A DNA stretch of 64,000 nt from Prorocentrum cordatum. Lineage: Eukaryota > Sar > Dinophyceae > Prorocentrales > Prorocentraceae. Location: assembly GCA_963575745.1 (NCBI GenBank), contig CAUYUJ010013903.1:80001-144000 (forward strand). The letters are read 5' to 3'. Positions within the stretch are counted from its first letter, which is position 1. Each line of letters starts with the position of its first letter. Shown in pieces: positions 48,243 to 59,019 of this stretch. Below the pieces are notes generated by a model, which saw only the letters and a list, made by a program, of their open reading frames with translations, was not told the origin of the DNA and searched no databases. The translations under genes were made by a program, and so were the position numbers.

Positions 48243-48720
48243 GTGGTCTATCTTTCTGAGTCACATTGGCTCTTTGCTGCCGCTCAGGTGCTGCGTGCCG
48301 CTGCCGCTTCTGCTGCGTCGTCGACCCGTCTGCAGCAGCTGCTCACAGTCCCTCTCGTTCGGCCGCAGGTGACGCTCCTTCTTCGCACCAGCCCTGTGGC
48401 GTGCCAGCCACTCGAACGCGGGCGCGCGATCGCCAGCGCAGCGGGGGACGGTGGAGCGCGCCGGGTCGAAGCGCCAGGGCTCGGTGCGTGCACCGCGTCA
48501 TGGCCCTTGGCCGCGGATGCCCAGCCGTTGCGCGAGCCCCTGGCCACCCATGGCGGCGCGAGGACGTCCGCGCTCGTCGCTGACCCCCGCGGGTGACGGT
48601 AACGATCGCACGCAACGGGGGGGGGCCTGGACGCCCCCCCCCGTGCTGGCTGTCGCGCGCGTACTATGGCGGTCGCGGCGCCCCCCCCGCCCAGACGTGC
48701 CCCACCCTGCCCAAGCGTCA
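48243..48720. other. No gene recognised
   Basis: GC-rich and open in several frames. No conserved motif found. Confidence 0.4.
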
Positions 48721-48734
48721 CAGTTCCCTGGCGA

Positions 48735-48920
48735 CAGGGGAAATATTCGGCCAGGCGAAGCTCAGCCAGGCTGAGCTCGGCCGGCTGAACTCGGCCAGGC
48801 TGAACTCGGCCTGGGCCTAGTTCAGCCTGGCCGAGCTCACACTGGCCGAGGTCAGCTGGCTGAGTTCAGCCTGGCCGAGTTTTTACCTGGCCTAGTTCAG
48901 CCTGGCCGAGTTTGTCGTGG
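48735..48920. repeat. Self-complementary 15-bp minisatellite
   Basis: Units GCCAGGCTGAACTCG in the left part (48750-48810) and the complementary CGAGTTCAGCCTGGC in the right part (48820-48920). The array is thus both tandem and inverted and could fold back on itself. Confidence 0.85.
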
Positions 48921-49049
48921 CCCAGTTGCTGCTCTGGGCCCCACCCACCCGCCCTACTCTGGGTAAGGAGTCATGACTGTTACTGGAAACAACAAAAAAC
49001 AATCTTCAAGGGAGCGACGCAAGCAACAAAAACGATTTCGTCTTTGCCG

Positions 49050-49180
49050 ACGTTCGCGCGCAAGCTGCCCGCGCAAGCTCGCGCGCAAGCGCCCTCGCTC
49101 CCAATGTGGCGTGCCGCGCTGCCGGCCCGCGCAAGCGGCGGCGTAAGGTCGCTGTGCCATCTCGCGTAAGACCCGCTTCT
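49050..49180 (+). repeat. Dispersed repeat R5, copy 4
   Basis: CGTTCGCGCGCAAGCTGCCC, GCGCCCTCGCTCCCAATG, GGCGTGCCGCGCTGCCGGCC and GCTGTGCCATC match the other copies. Repeat R4 follows within 20 bp. Confidence 0.75.
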
Positions 49181-49200
49181 GATCGTTGCTCATCAGGAGG

Positions 49201-49365
49201 AGAAAAACACACAGACACAATTAACCGTCGATCCCCAGGAAGGTATGTGAAAACATGGGAAGTGGGGGGGAAGACGAAAATCCAGGAAACATCGGAGAAT
49301 ATGGGGAACCCTTGGATTTGTGTGTGTGTGTGTGTATGCATCTGTGTGTCCCTGGGCCCCTTCAG
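49201..49365 (+). repeat. Dispersed repeat R4, copy 3
   Basis: CACACAGACACAATTAACCG, TCGATCCCCAGGAAGGTATG, CATGGGAAGTGGGGGGG and GTCCCTGGGCCCCTTCAG match 5545-5700 and 27540-27705. A GT tract lies inside at 49318-49336. Confidence 0.8.
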
Positions 49366-49393
49366 TAAGACCCGCTTCCGATCGTCGTTCACG

Positions 49394-49642
49394 CGGTCGC
49401 AGAGCAGCGGTCAAGCACTGGCGAAGCGTCCTGGCGTGCCTATAGTCCAACCAAACAATGTTCTAATCAACTTGTGTGTTTCCCACGAAATGTTCTTAGA
49501 ACACTTCTGGCGGAGCCTGTTTTGTTTTAACCCATCGGGCTCATGTTCTAAGGACATTGTGTTTGCTCTTCGAACATGTTTGGGTTCTGAGAACATGTCG
49601 TGGTAGGACTACAGGACTGCCGGGACGGTCGCAGAGCAGCGG
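49394..49642. mobile_element. Foldback flanked by exact 17-bp direct repeat
   Basis: CGGTCGCAGAGCAGCGG occurs at 49394-49410 and again at 49626-49642. Between them, 49433-49622 has inverted ends: GGCGTGCCTATAGTCCAACC and GGTAGGACTACAGGACTGCC (about 16 of 21 paired) and inner ATGTTCT/AGAACAT pairs. It is AT-richer than the surroundings and non-coding. Confidence 0.75.
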
Positions 49643-50624
49643 GAGCCCCGCGCCGCCTGCCAGGGAGCCGGTGCCCGCCTGATCGAAGCCGCGGCCGCCC
49701 TGCCCACGCGCTCGCTCGGGGCTGGCGGAGGCGAGCCCCGCGCGGACGGGGCCAGGGCGGGGAGAGGTCCTCTCCGGAGCGCTCCGGGACGCGCTCGGAG
49801 CGCTCCACGGGGCAGGTGGAGGACCAGCGGGGTATGCAGTGGGGGCGCGCCTCAAGAAACCATCTGCGTTTCGTCAGGATATCCAGGGTTTCCTCGCTGC
49901 GCGGTGGCTTCCGCAGCCGAGGAGGGAGCGGCCGCGTTCAGGGTGCTCCAGGTATTCCCCTCAGGTGCACTTCGCGTGCGGGTTCTCAGGGTTAAGTTTT
50001 GCGAGGGTTTCTTGCGGCCGCGCCCGCACTGTTTTTCCCTCCCTCCTCCATTTCCCAGATTGGGGGAGGGCTGGACTGGCCAGTCGGACGGGGCCAGGAC
50101 GAGGAGAAGTCCGCTCCAGAGCGCTCTGGGACGCTCTCAGAGCGTTCCACGGGAAAGGTAAGGGACACGCGGAGTATATTTTCCTCCCTCTTCCTCCTCC
50201 ATTTCCCGGAGTGGGGGAGGGCCTGACTGGCCACAATCGGACGGGGCCAGGACGAAGAGAAGTCCGTTCCAGAGCGTTCTGGGACGCTCTCAGAGCGTTC
50301 TAGAGAGCACTGAGAAGGCCGCGGCGCTCGAGACACCCGGCAGAGCCGCCGGACGTCAGATATTCCCGGTTTACAGTCAACCCGTATCATAAGGATGCGC
50401 TGTAAGGATGCAAGGGCCCTGAAGGGCCAAGACGACTTTTCGAACAAGGTTGGCCAGCGATAGTCTCTAAGGATGGGCCGAGCGTGTTGGCTGTATCCTC
50501 ACCCGATGTTGTCTTCGTCCTGGCTTCGTCTTACCTGCTCCCGCCGCGCCACCCGCAAGCGAGTTCTCGCCCGGCTGCTCCCCGACCCGTTTGCTTCTGC
50601 AGCATGTTCCTGGGCCTCCTGGAC
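49643..50624. repeat. Degenerate tandem duplication around GGACGCTC-CAGAGCGTTC
   Basis: A segment of about 130-160 bp beginning ATTTCCC, then GGGGGAGGGC-TGACTGGCCA, CGGACGGGGCCAGGACGA, GAGAAGTCC and GGACGCTCTCAGAGCGTTC is present at 50050-50160 and 50200-50310, with a more diverged version at 49745-49830. No gene. Confidence 0.75.
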
Positions 50625-50705
50625 GGGGTCGGAGTGGACGGGGGTCGGAGGATCGCGACGCATCGCCGATGCATCGGCGAAGCAATTCGGGCTCCACACT
50701 GAGCC
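50625..50705. repeat. GCCGATGCATC-type repeat, short copy
   Basis: GGGGTCGGA, GGTCGGAGGATCGCGACGCA and TCGCCGATGCATCGGCGAAG correspond to part of 23412-23470. Confidence 0.6.
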
Positions 50706-50861
50706 ACGTGGCGGCTATTGGCCCGCCGTCGCTGCCCCGTCGCCGCCTCGTTGCCGCCGAGATTGCGCAGCGTAGTTCGCACCACATGTATTGCACCGCG
50801 TATACTCTCCTTTCTAAGAGAGTATTAGGATCTACCCCCCCTGGATTTATCGGGCCCCCTG

Positions 50862-51770
50862 GGGATGTGCAATTTACATGGTTCTGCCCCATCTTCCATC
50901 CAAGGTATGAACTCATACCCTCCCATGCAGGCTGGTGTCCCCCTCTTCATATGCAACAGATCTTTTGCGCGCGCACTCGTTTATCACAAATCATCAGTTT
51001 TCACGAACCCATTGCAACATATGGGACGAAGTGCAAACTCGCGTGTCGTCACTCGCGCGTGCCGAAACTCTTTGACACAAAAACCTTGGTGTTGTAAGGA
51101 TTTCAGCATCGAACGTCACGCAAACGGGTAAACAATCACATGGGGTCGCAACACGGATTTCTAACAAAAGATTTGTGCTCGCGCTTTTGCAGATTCTTCA
51201 CGCAAACATCCTTTTTTCCACATTTTTTAACAAGCTGTCAATAGGGCCTGTCGCGCACGCATGTCGAAATCGTTCGAACGCCCTTGCGCGCGTGCTGTCA
51301 CAACAACCTGTTCTGCAAAACGACGGGACGAAGTGCACGCGCGCGTCGCCGCGTCCGCATGCCGAATTCTGTCAAGAACGGTAGGTTTCGTACGGATTTC
51401 GAAAGCGAGTGCCCAGACAATCTGTACAAACATATGATTTTGCAACACAGGTTTTCAAACCAAGCCTGCGCGTGCGCTCTTGCGAATTCTTAAGAACCAT
51501 ATGCTTTTCAACATTGCCATCCAGTTCTGCCAAGCGGGCCTCTCGCGCCGCATGTTGAACTCATTCGAACGCCCTTGCGCGCGTGCTGGGGGGGGCACGA
51601 TCCGAGTCAAATATTATTACGCTGGAAACTTCGAGCGCGTCGGCTGCGCGCGCATGCCGAATTCCTTCAAAACCTTCACCACCGATGCCAGGACATCGTC
51701 ATCTTTATCGGCGAGCGTGATCAACATTGGCGCCGTCATTGGTGCCTTGAAGTCGTCATCGCCACCATCG
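50862..51770 (+). repeat. Local segmental duplication, unit A
   Basis: Shares ordered blocks with 52155-52745: GTGCAATTTACAT-GTTCTGCCCCA (in parts), GTATGAA, AAACTCGCGTGTCGTC-CTCGCG, CATGCCGAA, CATTCGAACGCCCTTGCGCG then CGT, and GACATCGTCATC-TTATCGGCG with AACAT-GGCGCCGTCATTGG. Within unit A the block ending CGTTCGAACGCCCTTGCGCG is itself repeated (51258 and 51549). Confidence 0.8.
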
Positions 51771-52154
51771 TCACCATCATCGCTACTTCCATCATCGTGG
51801 CTATCGTTGTCGGCGTCGCCATGATACCGCGCCCGCCGAAGTCACCTACTCGCAATGAACTGCCCGCTGGTATGTGCCCAGCGGTCAGCGCCACCGCGGC
51901 CGCGTCGGTCGCGCCGCACTAGCTGGCCGTTGCGCGCGCGAGCAAGCGCGGGCTAGCGCGGCCGCAGAGATGCACCAGCCAACGCCAAACACCCTTCGCA
52001 ATCGCCGTCACATGGGTTTTGCGGAACCAAAATTGCGGGTGGGTCGGTGGGATGATTGCGCGTACAGTGGAATGACCGTTCACTGCGAGCATAGTTGAGT
52101 TCTCCTAAGGAAATATGAGAATCTCCCCCATCTCCCCCCGGGGTTGACGATCCA
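51771..52154. other. Sequence between the two duplication units
   Basis: No recognised gene or repeat. Confidence 0.45.
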
Positions 52155-52745
52155 CGTTTTCGCAATTGCAATTTACATTCTGCCCCACTGCGCATCCGGA
52201 GTATGAATCCACACCATCCCAGCCGGGCCGGAGTTCGCCCCTTTTCACCCTCTGCAGATATTCTGCGCCCGCATTCGTAAAAATCGTAAAAAACAAAGCA
52301 GCGGTGTTCATGAGCACCTCCCAACAAACGCGACGATTTGCACACGCGCGTGTCGTCGCTCGCGCATGCCGAAATCATTCTAATACCTTGAGTTGCGTAA
52401 GGATTTCAAAGACGACTGCCCAGATTTTTTAACAAACACATGGTTTCCCAACAAAGACTTTCCTAAAACATCCTGCGTCCGCTGCGATTGCTTTTTTTTG
52501 GGGGGGGGGGCATGTTTCCAAACGGGCCCATTGCGCCGCATGTTGAGCTCATTCGAACGCCCTTGCGCGCGTTCGGGGGTGGCGGGCACGATCCGTGTCA
52601 AATATTCTCACGCGGGCCAGTCGCGCGCGTCGGCCGCGCGCGCATGTCGAACTCAAACACATTCATCGCCGACGCGAGGACATCGTCATCGTTATCGGCG
52701 GGCGTGCTCAACATCGGCGCCGTCATTGGTTTTGCCGTCGTCATT
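52155..52745 (+). repeat. Local segmental duplication, unit B
   Basis: Same blocks as unit A in the same order but shorter, lacking the internal second repetition; indels account for the difference. Confidence 0.8.
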
Positions 52746-52834
52746 GGATGGAATTGTCAACTCATTTGCAAATGTCATAGGCCGCTCCTCGTTGTTTGCC
52801 CAACGCATATTGCTAGAGACGCACTGTTTGGGGG

Positions 52835-52940
52835 TAGGGCGGGGGAGGGGGCCGGCAACGTCACGATTCGCGCCGGTTGCGTCTGGGAGTCGGCTGCCCC
52901 TAGCCGTTCCCAGACGGCGCCAGCGCGAATCACGCCGATA
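52835..52940. repeat. Inverted-repeat element I1, copy 2
   Basis: GGGGGAGGGGGCCGGCAACG, TCACGATTCGCGCCGG and CGTCTGGGAG pair with CTCCCAGACG-like CCCAGACGGCGCCAGCGCG and AATCACG on the right. Homologous to 21955-22067. Confidence 0.65.
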
Positions 52941-53244
52941 CCAACGGGGGGAGGTGGGAGGGGGGCCGGGGGGTCGGCGTCCCAGGGAAGCTCTTCGGGA
53001 ACGACTTCCAACGAATTTCCCCCCCCCCTTCTGTTGACTGCGTAATTTCTTTCTGGGTTGCGGAGGGTCGGACCCCTTGGCCGCCTCCAGGGTGTTCCAG
53101 CAGGCTTGAGACTTTTTTCAATAGTTGCGCGGTTTACTTTGGCCCTTCTTATTAAAGGGGGCGGGCGGCCACCTGATCTATTGTCATCGCCGTCCTTCTT
53201 CATGTGTCTACGGGTTCTTCAACATCATTGCCGTCATTATCACC
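52941..53244. other. No recognisable feature
   Basis: No gene or repeat recognised. Confidence 0.45.
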
Positions 53245-53460
53245 CGTTGTGGCACGCCCTCACACAATTCGTGGCCCCATAGGGAATTCCACCCAAGGCC
53301 CCAGTGGCGACTTTCCCATGCGTCCGCTCCCCCCATGTCCGGCACGCTCCTCACGAGGTTCGTGGCCCCACAGGGAGCGCCACCGAAGACGATCATTATA
53401 ATTGCGGTGTTCACATTTGCGCATGGTTGGATCCTTTGCCAGGCTAATTGTTTTCAACAT
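53245..53460 (+). repeat. S88 satellite (two units) with tail
   Basis: GGCACGCCCTCACACAATTC, GTGGCCCCATAGGGAATTCC and CCAAGGCCCCAGTGGCGAC, then a second unit to 53390, followed by the tail ATTGCGGTGTTCACATTTGC, GCATGGTTGGATCCTTTGCC and AGGCTAATTGTTTTCA. Confidence 0.85.
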
Positions 53461-53744
53461 CTGTCGCCCAGAGAATGGTCAGAACATTATGTACTACATT
53501 TTGTCGTGTGGCGTTTCTGCGAGGTTCGGAGGGGCAGGGCCCAGTGTATGTTCGCGCGGTTCCCAATTTCTTACAGAGATGATGCAGGTTCGCTCCGGCT
53601 GGACGCGGCTGTGACGTTGGCGTGGGCGCTCAAAGTTGAGTACCCTCTGGGTTCTCGATCTGGTACCCAGGGTCTCCAGAGAGCAGCCCATGGCGCGAAG
53701 TCCATACAAAGGTGAGGTCGACAGCACTCGGGTCGATCAACATG
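53461..53744. other. No recognisable feature
   Basis: No gene or repeat recognised. Confidence 0.45.
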
Positions 53745-53985
53745 TCAGACTTCATGGTCCACGCCGTGAATGGCGAAATATTCGTACACACCGCGCGGTA
53801 CCTTACTCATTGGAAGAAGCCGCTGGACAACCCAATCTTGCCCTGATGGGAAGCGCAGCGAGCAGTGCTGGGCGGCGTTGCCAGGGCGCCTGGAAAGGGC
53901 ATTGACAACGTCGTTGCCTTGCCGGGAGTTGGTGCGGTGTTTGCTCAGCAACGTCAGCGGGTCGGTAGTACAATGAGAAAGTAAA
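53745..53985 (-). pseudogene. Possible Ty3/gypsy pol fragment
   Basis: The minus frame ending at 53745 reads TDPLTLLSKHRTNSRQ, then GNDVVNALSRRPGNA, then DWVVQRLLPMSKVPRGVYEY. The first parts resemble the junction of RNase H and the integrase linker in Ty3/gypsy elements (TDH-x-PL-x-x-LL...RQ; GK-x-N-x-VADALSRRP), but the roughly 20 residues normally between them are missing. The rest of pol is not found nearby. Short and degenerate, so the call is tentative. Confidence 0.35.
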
Positions 53986-54039
53986 CACAGGACAGCTCGT
54001 CGTTTGGGGGGGGGACCGCCAGCCCAAGCGGCGAGCACA

Positions 54040-54320
54040 ATGGGTGTGTGCCGCCAATGTGGCGCGCCATGGGTTCCGCGATCCATGGGTTGCGTCACAT
54101 GTTGCGTCATCCATCGGCTGCGCCATGAATGGGTTTCGCCGTGAGATGCGCGCTCCGTGCCATGCGCCATCCACGGGTGACGCCATGGGTTGCGCCACTG
54201 TTTGCGCCAGTCATGGGTCGCGCTGTAAGTTGTTCCATATGTTGCGCCACGGGTTGCCCGATCCACGAGGTGCGCCGCAGCGCCATGGGTTGCCCTGTAA
54301 AGGGACCGCGCCACTGGTTG
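54040..54320. repeat. Degenerate ATGGGTTGCGCCA repeat
   Basis: About 15 variants of GCGCCATGGGTTGCG with spacers of differing length, in GC-rich sequence. Confidence 0.7.
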
Positions 54321-54329
54321 CGGCACGAT

Positions 54330-56195
54330 TGTGGAGATGAGGGTGTTAGTGGTGGTTGTGATGATAGTGATTGTGGTGATGTTGCTGATGCTGTTGGTGA
54401 TGATGATGGTGTTGGTGGTGGTGATGATGATGACGATGACGATGATGTTGCTGCTGCTGTTGAGGATTATGATGATGACGACGGTGCTGATGATGATGCT
54501 GCTGTTGAGGATAATGATGACGACGACGGCGGTTCTGATGATGTTGATGCTGCTGATGATGCGGACGATGCTAATGATGACGACGACGATGCTGATGCTG
54601 ACGATCATGCTGATGATGATCATGATCATTATGGTGATGATGATAAGGACGATGCTGATGATGCTGATGATGCTGATGATGATGCTGATGCTGATTATGT
54701 TGCTTGTGTGATGATGATGTTGATGATGTTGATGATGTTGATGATGATGCTGCTTGTGATGATGATGCGGCTGATGCTGATGATGATGACGCTGGTATTG
54801 ATGATGATCAGACTTATGATGATGCTGCTTGTGATGTTGATGCTAGTGATCATGATGCTTGTGAGGAAGATGATAATGATGATGATGCTGCAGATGCTGA
54901 TGATGCTGATGATGTCGCTGTTTGTGACGATGATGTTGCTGATGATGATGATGCTGATGACGCTGACACTGATGATCATGGTGCTGATGATGCTGCTTGT
55001 GATGCCGATGCTGATGCTGATCATGATGCTAATGCTGATGATGACGATACTGTTTGTGATGACGATGCTGATGTTGCTGATGATGATGATGCTGATCACG
55101 CTGATGCTGATGCCGATGGTGCTGACGATGGTGATGATTATGATGCGATTGATGATGGTGATGATCTTGTGATGATGCTACTGCTGATGAGTATGGCGAT
55201 ACACATGGTAATGATGATGATGCTGATGATGCTGATGATGCTGATGATGATGCTGATGTTGCTGATGATGATGCTGATGCTGATAATGCTGCTGATACTG
55301 ATGATGCTGAACTTAATGATGATTGTGCTGATGCTGATGGTGATGATGCTTATACGGATGCTGCTTCTGATGCTAAGGATGCTGCTGCTGATGATGATGC
55401 TGATACTGCTGATGCTAATGCTGATGCTAATGATGGTTATGATGATGCTGATGATGATAATGACGATGCTGCTGATGCGGATGGTGATGGTGATGATGAT
55501 GCTGATGTGGATGCTGCTGCTGATGATCATGGCGACGCTGATTGTGATGGTGACGATGATGATTCTGATAACGATGGTGGTGATGATGAGGATGATGATG
55601 ATTATGATGCTGATGTTGCTGCTGACGATGATGACAACGATGATGATGGTGCTGCTGCTGATGATGATGATGCTGATGGTGATGATGATGCTGATGATGA
55701 TGATGGTGATTACGATGATGCTGATGGTACTGATGATGCTGATGTGGTGGTGATGCTGATGATGACGATGATGATAATAATGATGATGATAATGATGATG
55801 ATGATGATTCTGCTGCTGCTGATGATGATGCTGCTGCTGATGATGATGATGCTGATGATGCAGCTGCTGATGATGATGATGATCATGATCGCGATTATGA
55901 TGCTGATGATGATGATGCTGATGATGATGATGATGCTGTTGATGATGATGCTGATGTTGATGATGATGCGATGCCGATGATGATGATGCTGATGATGATG
56001 ATGCTGATGGTGATGTTGCTGCTGATGATGATGATGATGGTGATTACGATGATGCTGATGGTAATGATGATGATGCTGATGTGATGATGATGATGCTGAG
56101 GATGAGAATGAGGATGACGATGATGATGATGATGATGCTGATGATGATGATGATGATGCTTCTGCTGACGGTGATGATGATGCTGTGATGATCAC

Positions 56196-56245
<50 letters not shown>

Positions 56246-56407
56246 CGATGATGACGATGATGATGATCATGATGATGATGATGATGATGACGATGATGAT
56301 GATGATGATGATGATTGATGAGATGATGGATGATGATGATTGATGATGATGATGAGGATGAGGATGAGGATGAGGATGAGGATGAGGATGAGGATGAGGA
56401 TGAGGAT

Positions 56408-56449
<42 letters not shown>

Positions 56450-56515
56450 CTGATGATGATGATGCTGATGAATGATGATGATGATTAATGATAATAATAC
56501 TATAATGATATTATT
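54330..56515. repeat. GAT/GCT microsatellite
   Basis: 2.2 kb of GATGATGCT-type triplets with point variants, purest (GAT only) at 56190-56460, with a GATGAG hexamer block at 56355-56405. All frames are open for long distances and read Asp/Ala, Met/Leu or Ile/Ser. Confidence 0.98.
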
Positions 56516-56546
56516 CACTACTAATAAGTAATAGTAATAGTATTAT

Positions 56547-56613
<67 letters not shown>

Positions 56614-56622
56614 AATGACGAT
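56516..56622. repeat. (AAT)n microsatellite
   Basis: AAT/TAA triplets; the lowest-GC stretch in the window, abutting the GAT array. Confidence 0.97.
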
Positions 56623-57045
56623 GATGCTGTGCGCAGTTCTTTCTCCCTTCCTCCCCTCCCCGCAGCTCCCACGGGCGGCCCCGGCCCGCCGAAGGGGCCC
56701 CCCCCCCCGCCGCGCGGTGGCGGCCAGGGCGCTGCGCGCGCCCGCCGCGTGCTCTCTCGCCGCCGCGCCATGTTCCAGCCTGCAGGCGCGGGGCTCCGTC
56801 CGCCCTCCTCGAGCCGCCGCTCGGCTCCAGGGGTGCTCGGGGGGAAGGGAGGGATGGAGGAGCGTAGGGCCGTAGGGGCGGGGGGGAGGGTGGAGGAACG
56901 GGGGGGGGGAGGAATGGATGGAGGGAGGGGGGGGAGAACAACAGGGGAGGGAACAGGGGGAGGATGGATGGAGGGAGGGAACGGGGGGGGAGGGGGGAGG
57001 GATGGAGGAGCGTAGGACGTAGGGGCGGGGGGGCGGCAGCTGGGT
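56623..57045. other. G-rich non-coding stretch
   Basis: 56820-57030 is dominated by GGGAGGGATGGAGGAG-like words; tandem GGATGGAGGGAGG variants. No gene. Confidence 0.6.
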
Positions 57046-57500
57046 CCGCCTCCTCCTCCTCCTCCTCCTCCTCCTCCTCCTCCTCCTTATTCTCATCCTC
57101 TCTCCTACCTTCTGCATCCTCCCTCCCTCCCTTCTGCTGCTCCCCGCGCGAGCATGCCCCCCTCCCCCTCCTCCTTGCTGCTGCTCCTCGTCCTCCTCCT
57201 CCTCCTCCTTCTCCTTCTTCTCCTCCAGGACGAGGAGGACGATTGGAAGGAGGAGGAGGACGAGGAGCACGAGGAGGAGGAGGAGGAGGAGGAGGAGGAA
57301 GGCTCGAAGGAGGCAAGGAGGAGGAAGGAAGGACAAAGGGACGGAAGGCAGGAAGGGCAGAATGCAGGAAGGAGGAAGAGGACGAGGAGGGGAAGAGGAG
57401 GAGGAGGAGGAAAAGGAAGAGGAGGAGGAGGAGGAAGAGGAAGAGGAAGAGAGAGGAGGAGGAGGAAGGTGAGGAGGAGGAGGAGGAAGGTGAGGAGCAG
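57046..57500. repeat. CCT array followed by GGA array
   Basis: CCT triplets at 57050-57085 and 57190-57230 switch at about 57228 (CTCCTCCAGGACGAGGAGGA) to GGA triplets that continue to 57495. The two halves are complementary and could form a long hairpin. Confidence 0.95.
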
Positions 57501-57553
57501 GCATGAGTGAGGGCCCTCGCCCCTCGCTCGTGCTCCCCTCTTCCCCTTGTCAG

Positions 57554-57754
57554 GCACATTCTTCGCTGCAGACGGCGGCGGCTCCACACGCAATCGTTTC
57601 CGAGCTCCACTGGTGGCTCCTACGGTGGGTTCGCGTCGCGTCGACCTGCGGCGACCCCGCCGCCGGCGTTTCACGTGGAGCGCCGGCGGCGGCCCAGAAT
57701 CGGTCGGTGTTGAGCTATCTGACGTTTCGGAAGCGGCCGATCGTTCAAGGCTGA
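57554..57754 (+). CDS. Candidate terminal exon
   Basis: Preceded by gctcccctcttccccttgtcag in parts, a good 3' splice site. The frame from 57554 reads AHSSLQTAAAPHAIVSELHW, then WLLRWVRVASTCGD, and ends SYLTFRKRPIVQG with TGA at 57752-57754 (66 codons). High GC at third positions. An alternative frame is open to 57867. No homologue recognised and no upstream exon located. Confidence 0.3.
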   Translation, partial: AHSSLQTAAAPHAIVSELHWWLLRWVRVASTCGDPAAGVSRGAPAAAQNRSVLSYLTFRKRPIVQG

Positions 57755-57959
57755 ACGATCCCCCGCGGCGTCAGAAACCAACGCCGAAGGGGGGGGAATT
57801 TTCCACAGTAAAGCGGCGGTGGATCTCTCTCTCGTCATCTGAGAGGACATACGTTTCACAAGCTTGAGCAGAAAGTCTTCCTCGTCGAGGCCACGGCCTC
57901 CACGCCATGCCCTGTGGGGGCACGGGCGAGCTCCCCGGAGGAGCACGCACGACTACGGC

Positions 57960-58985
57960 TTTCGCTTCGCTTCGCTCCCCCGCCGAGGTCGCCCGATCGT
58001 CTCCGCGCCGACGTCGCCGATGCCTCGCCCGCGCTTGCTTCGCTTCGCTCCCCGCCGAGGTCGCCCGATCGTCTCCGTGCCAACGTCGCCGATGCCTCGC
58101 CCGCGCTTCGCTTCGCTTCGCTCCCCGCCGAGGTCGCCCGATCGTCTCCACGCCGACGTCGCCGATGCCTCGCCCGCGCTTCGCTTCGCTTCGCTCCCCG
58201 CCGAGGTCGCCCGATCGTCTCCACGCCGACGTCGCCGATGCCTCGCCCGCGCTTCGCTTCGCTTCGCTCCCCGCCGAGGTCGCCCGATCGTCTTGCCTCC
58301 TCTCTCCTGTAGCCCAACGTCGGCCGATGCCTCGCCCGCGCTTTGCTGCTTCCGCTTTCGCTCCCTCGCCGAGGTCGCCCGATCGTATCCACGCCCGACG
58401 TCGCCGATGCCGTCGTTTTCCGCGCTTCGCCTTCGCCTCGCTTCGCTCCCGACTCCTGAGGTGCGCCCGTACCGTCCCTCCTCTCCGGTGCCAACGTCGC
58501 CGGGACGTCTCGCCCGCGCTTCGCTTCGCTTCCGCTTCCCCCTCCCCGCCGAGGTCGCCCGATCGTCTCCGCGCCGACGTCGCCAATGCCTCGCCCGCGC
58601 TTCGCCTCGCTTCGCTCCCCCGCCGAGGTCGCCCGATCGTCTCCACGCCGACGTCGCCGATGCCTCGTCCGCGCTTCGCTTCGCTTCGCTCCCCGCCGAG
58701 GTCGCCCGATCGTATCCGTGCCGACGGCGCCGATGCCTCGCCCGCGCTTCGCTTCGCTTCGCTTCCAACCATCGTTTCCCGATCGTCTCCACGCCGACGA
58801 CGCCTCGCCCGCGCTTCGCTTCGCTTCGCTCCCCGCCGAGGTCGCCCGATCGTCTCCACGCCGACGTCGCCGACGCCTCGCCCGCACTTCGCCTCGCTTC
58901 GCTCCCCGCCGAGGTCGCCCGATTGTCTCGACGCCGACGTCGCCGATGCCTCGCCCGCGCTTCGCTTCGCTTCGCTCGCCTCGCT
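57960..58985. repeat. 68-bp minisatellite
   Basis: About 14 units of roughly 68 bp: CTTCGCTTCGCTCCCCGCCG, AGGTCGCCCGATCGTCTCCA and CGCCGACGTCGCCGATGCCT, then CGCCCGCG. Several frames stay open on both strands; the minus frame gives AKRSEARARHRRRRRGDD repeats. The word GCCGATGC is shared with the arrays at 18822 and 23440. Confidence 0.95.
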
Positions 58986-59019
58986 TGGAGATGGGGCCTT
59001 GGGGGTCTGAACTGGAGAA

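Noticed and set aside
54129-55753. Very long Asp/Ala, Met/Leu or Ile/Ser open frames
   Set aside because: Pure consequence of GAT/GCT triplets that lack stop codons in several frames on both strands.
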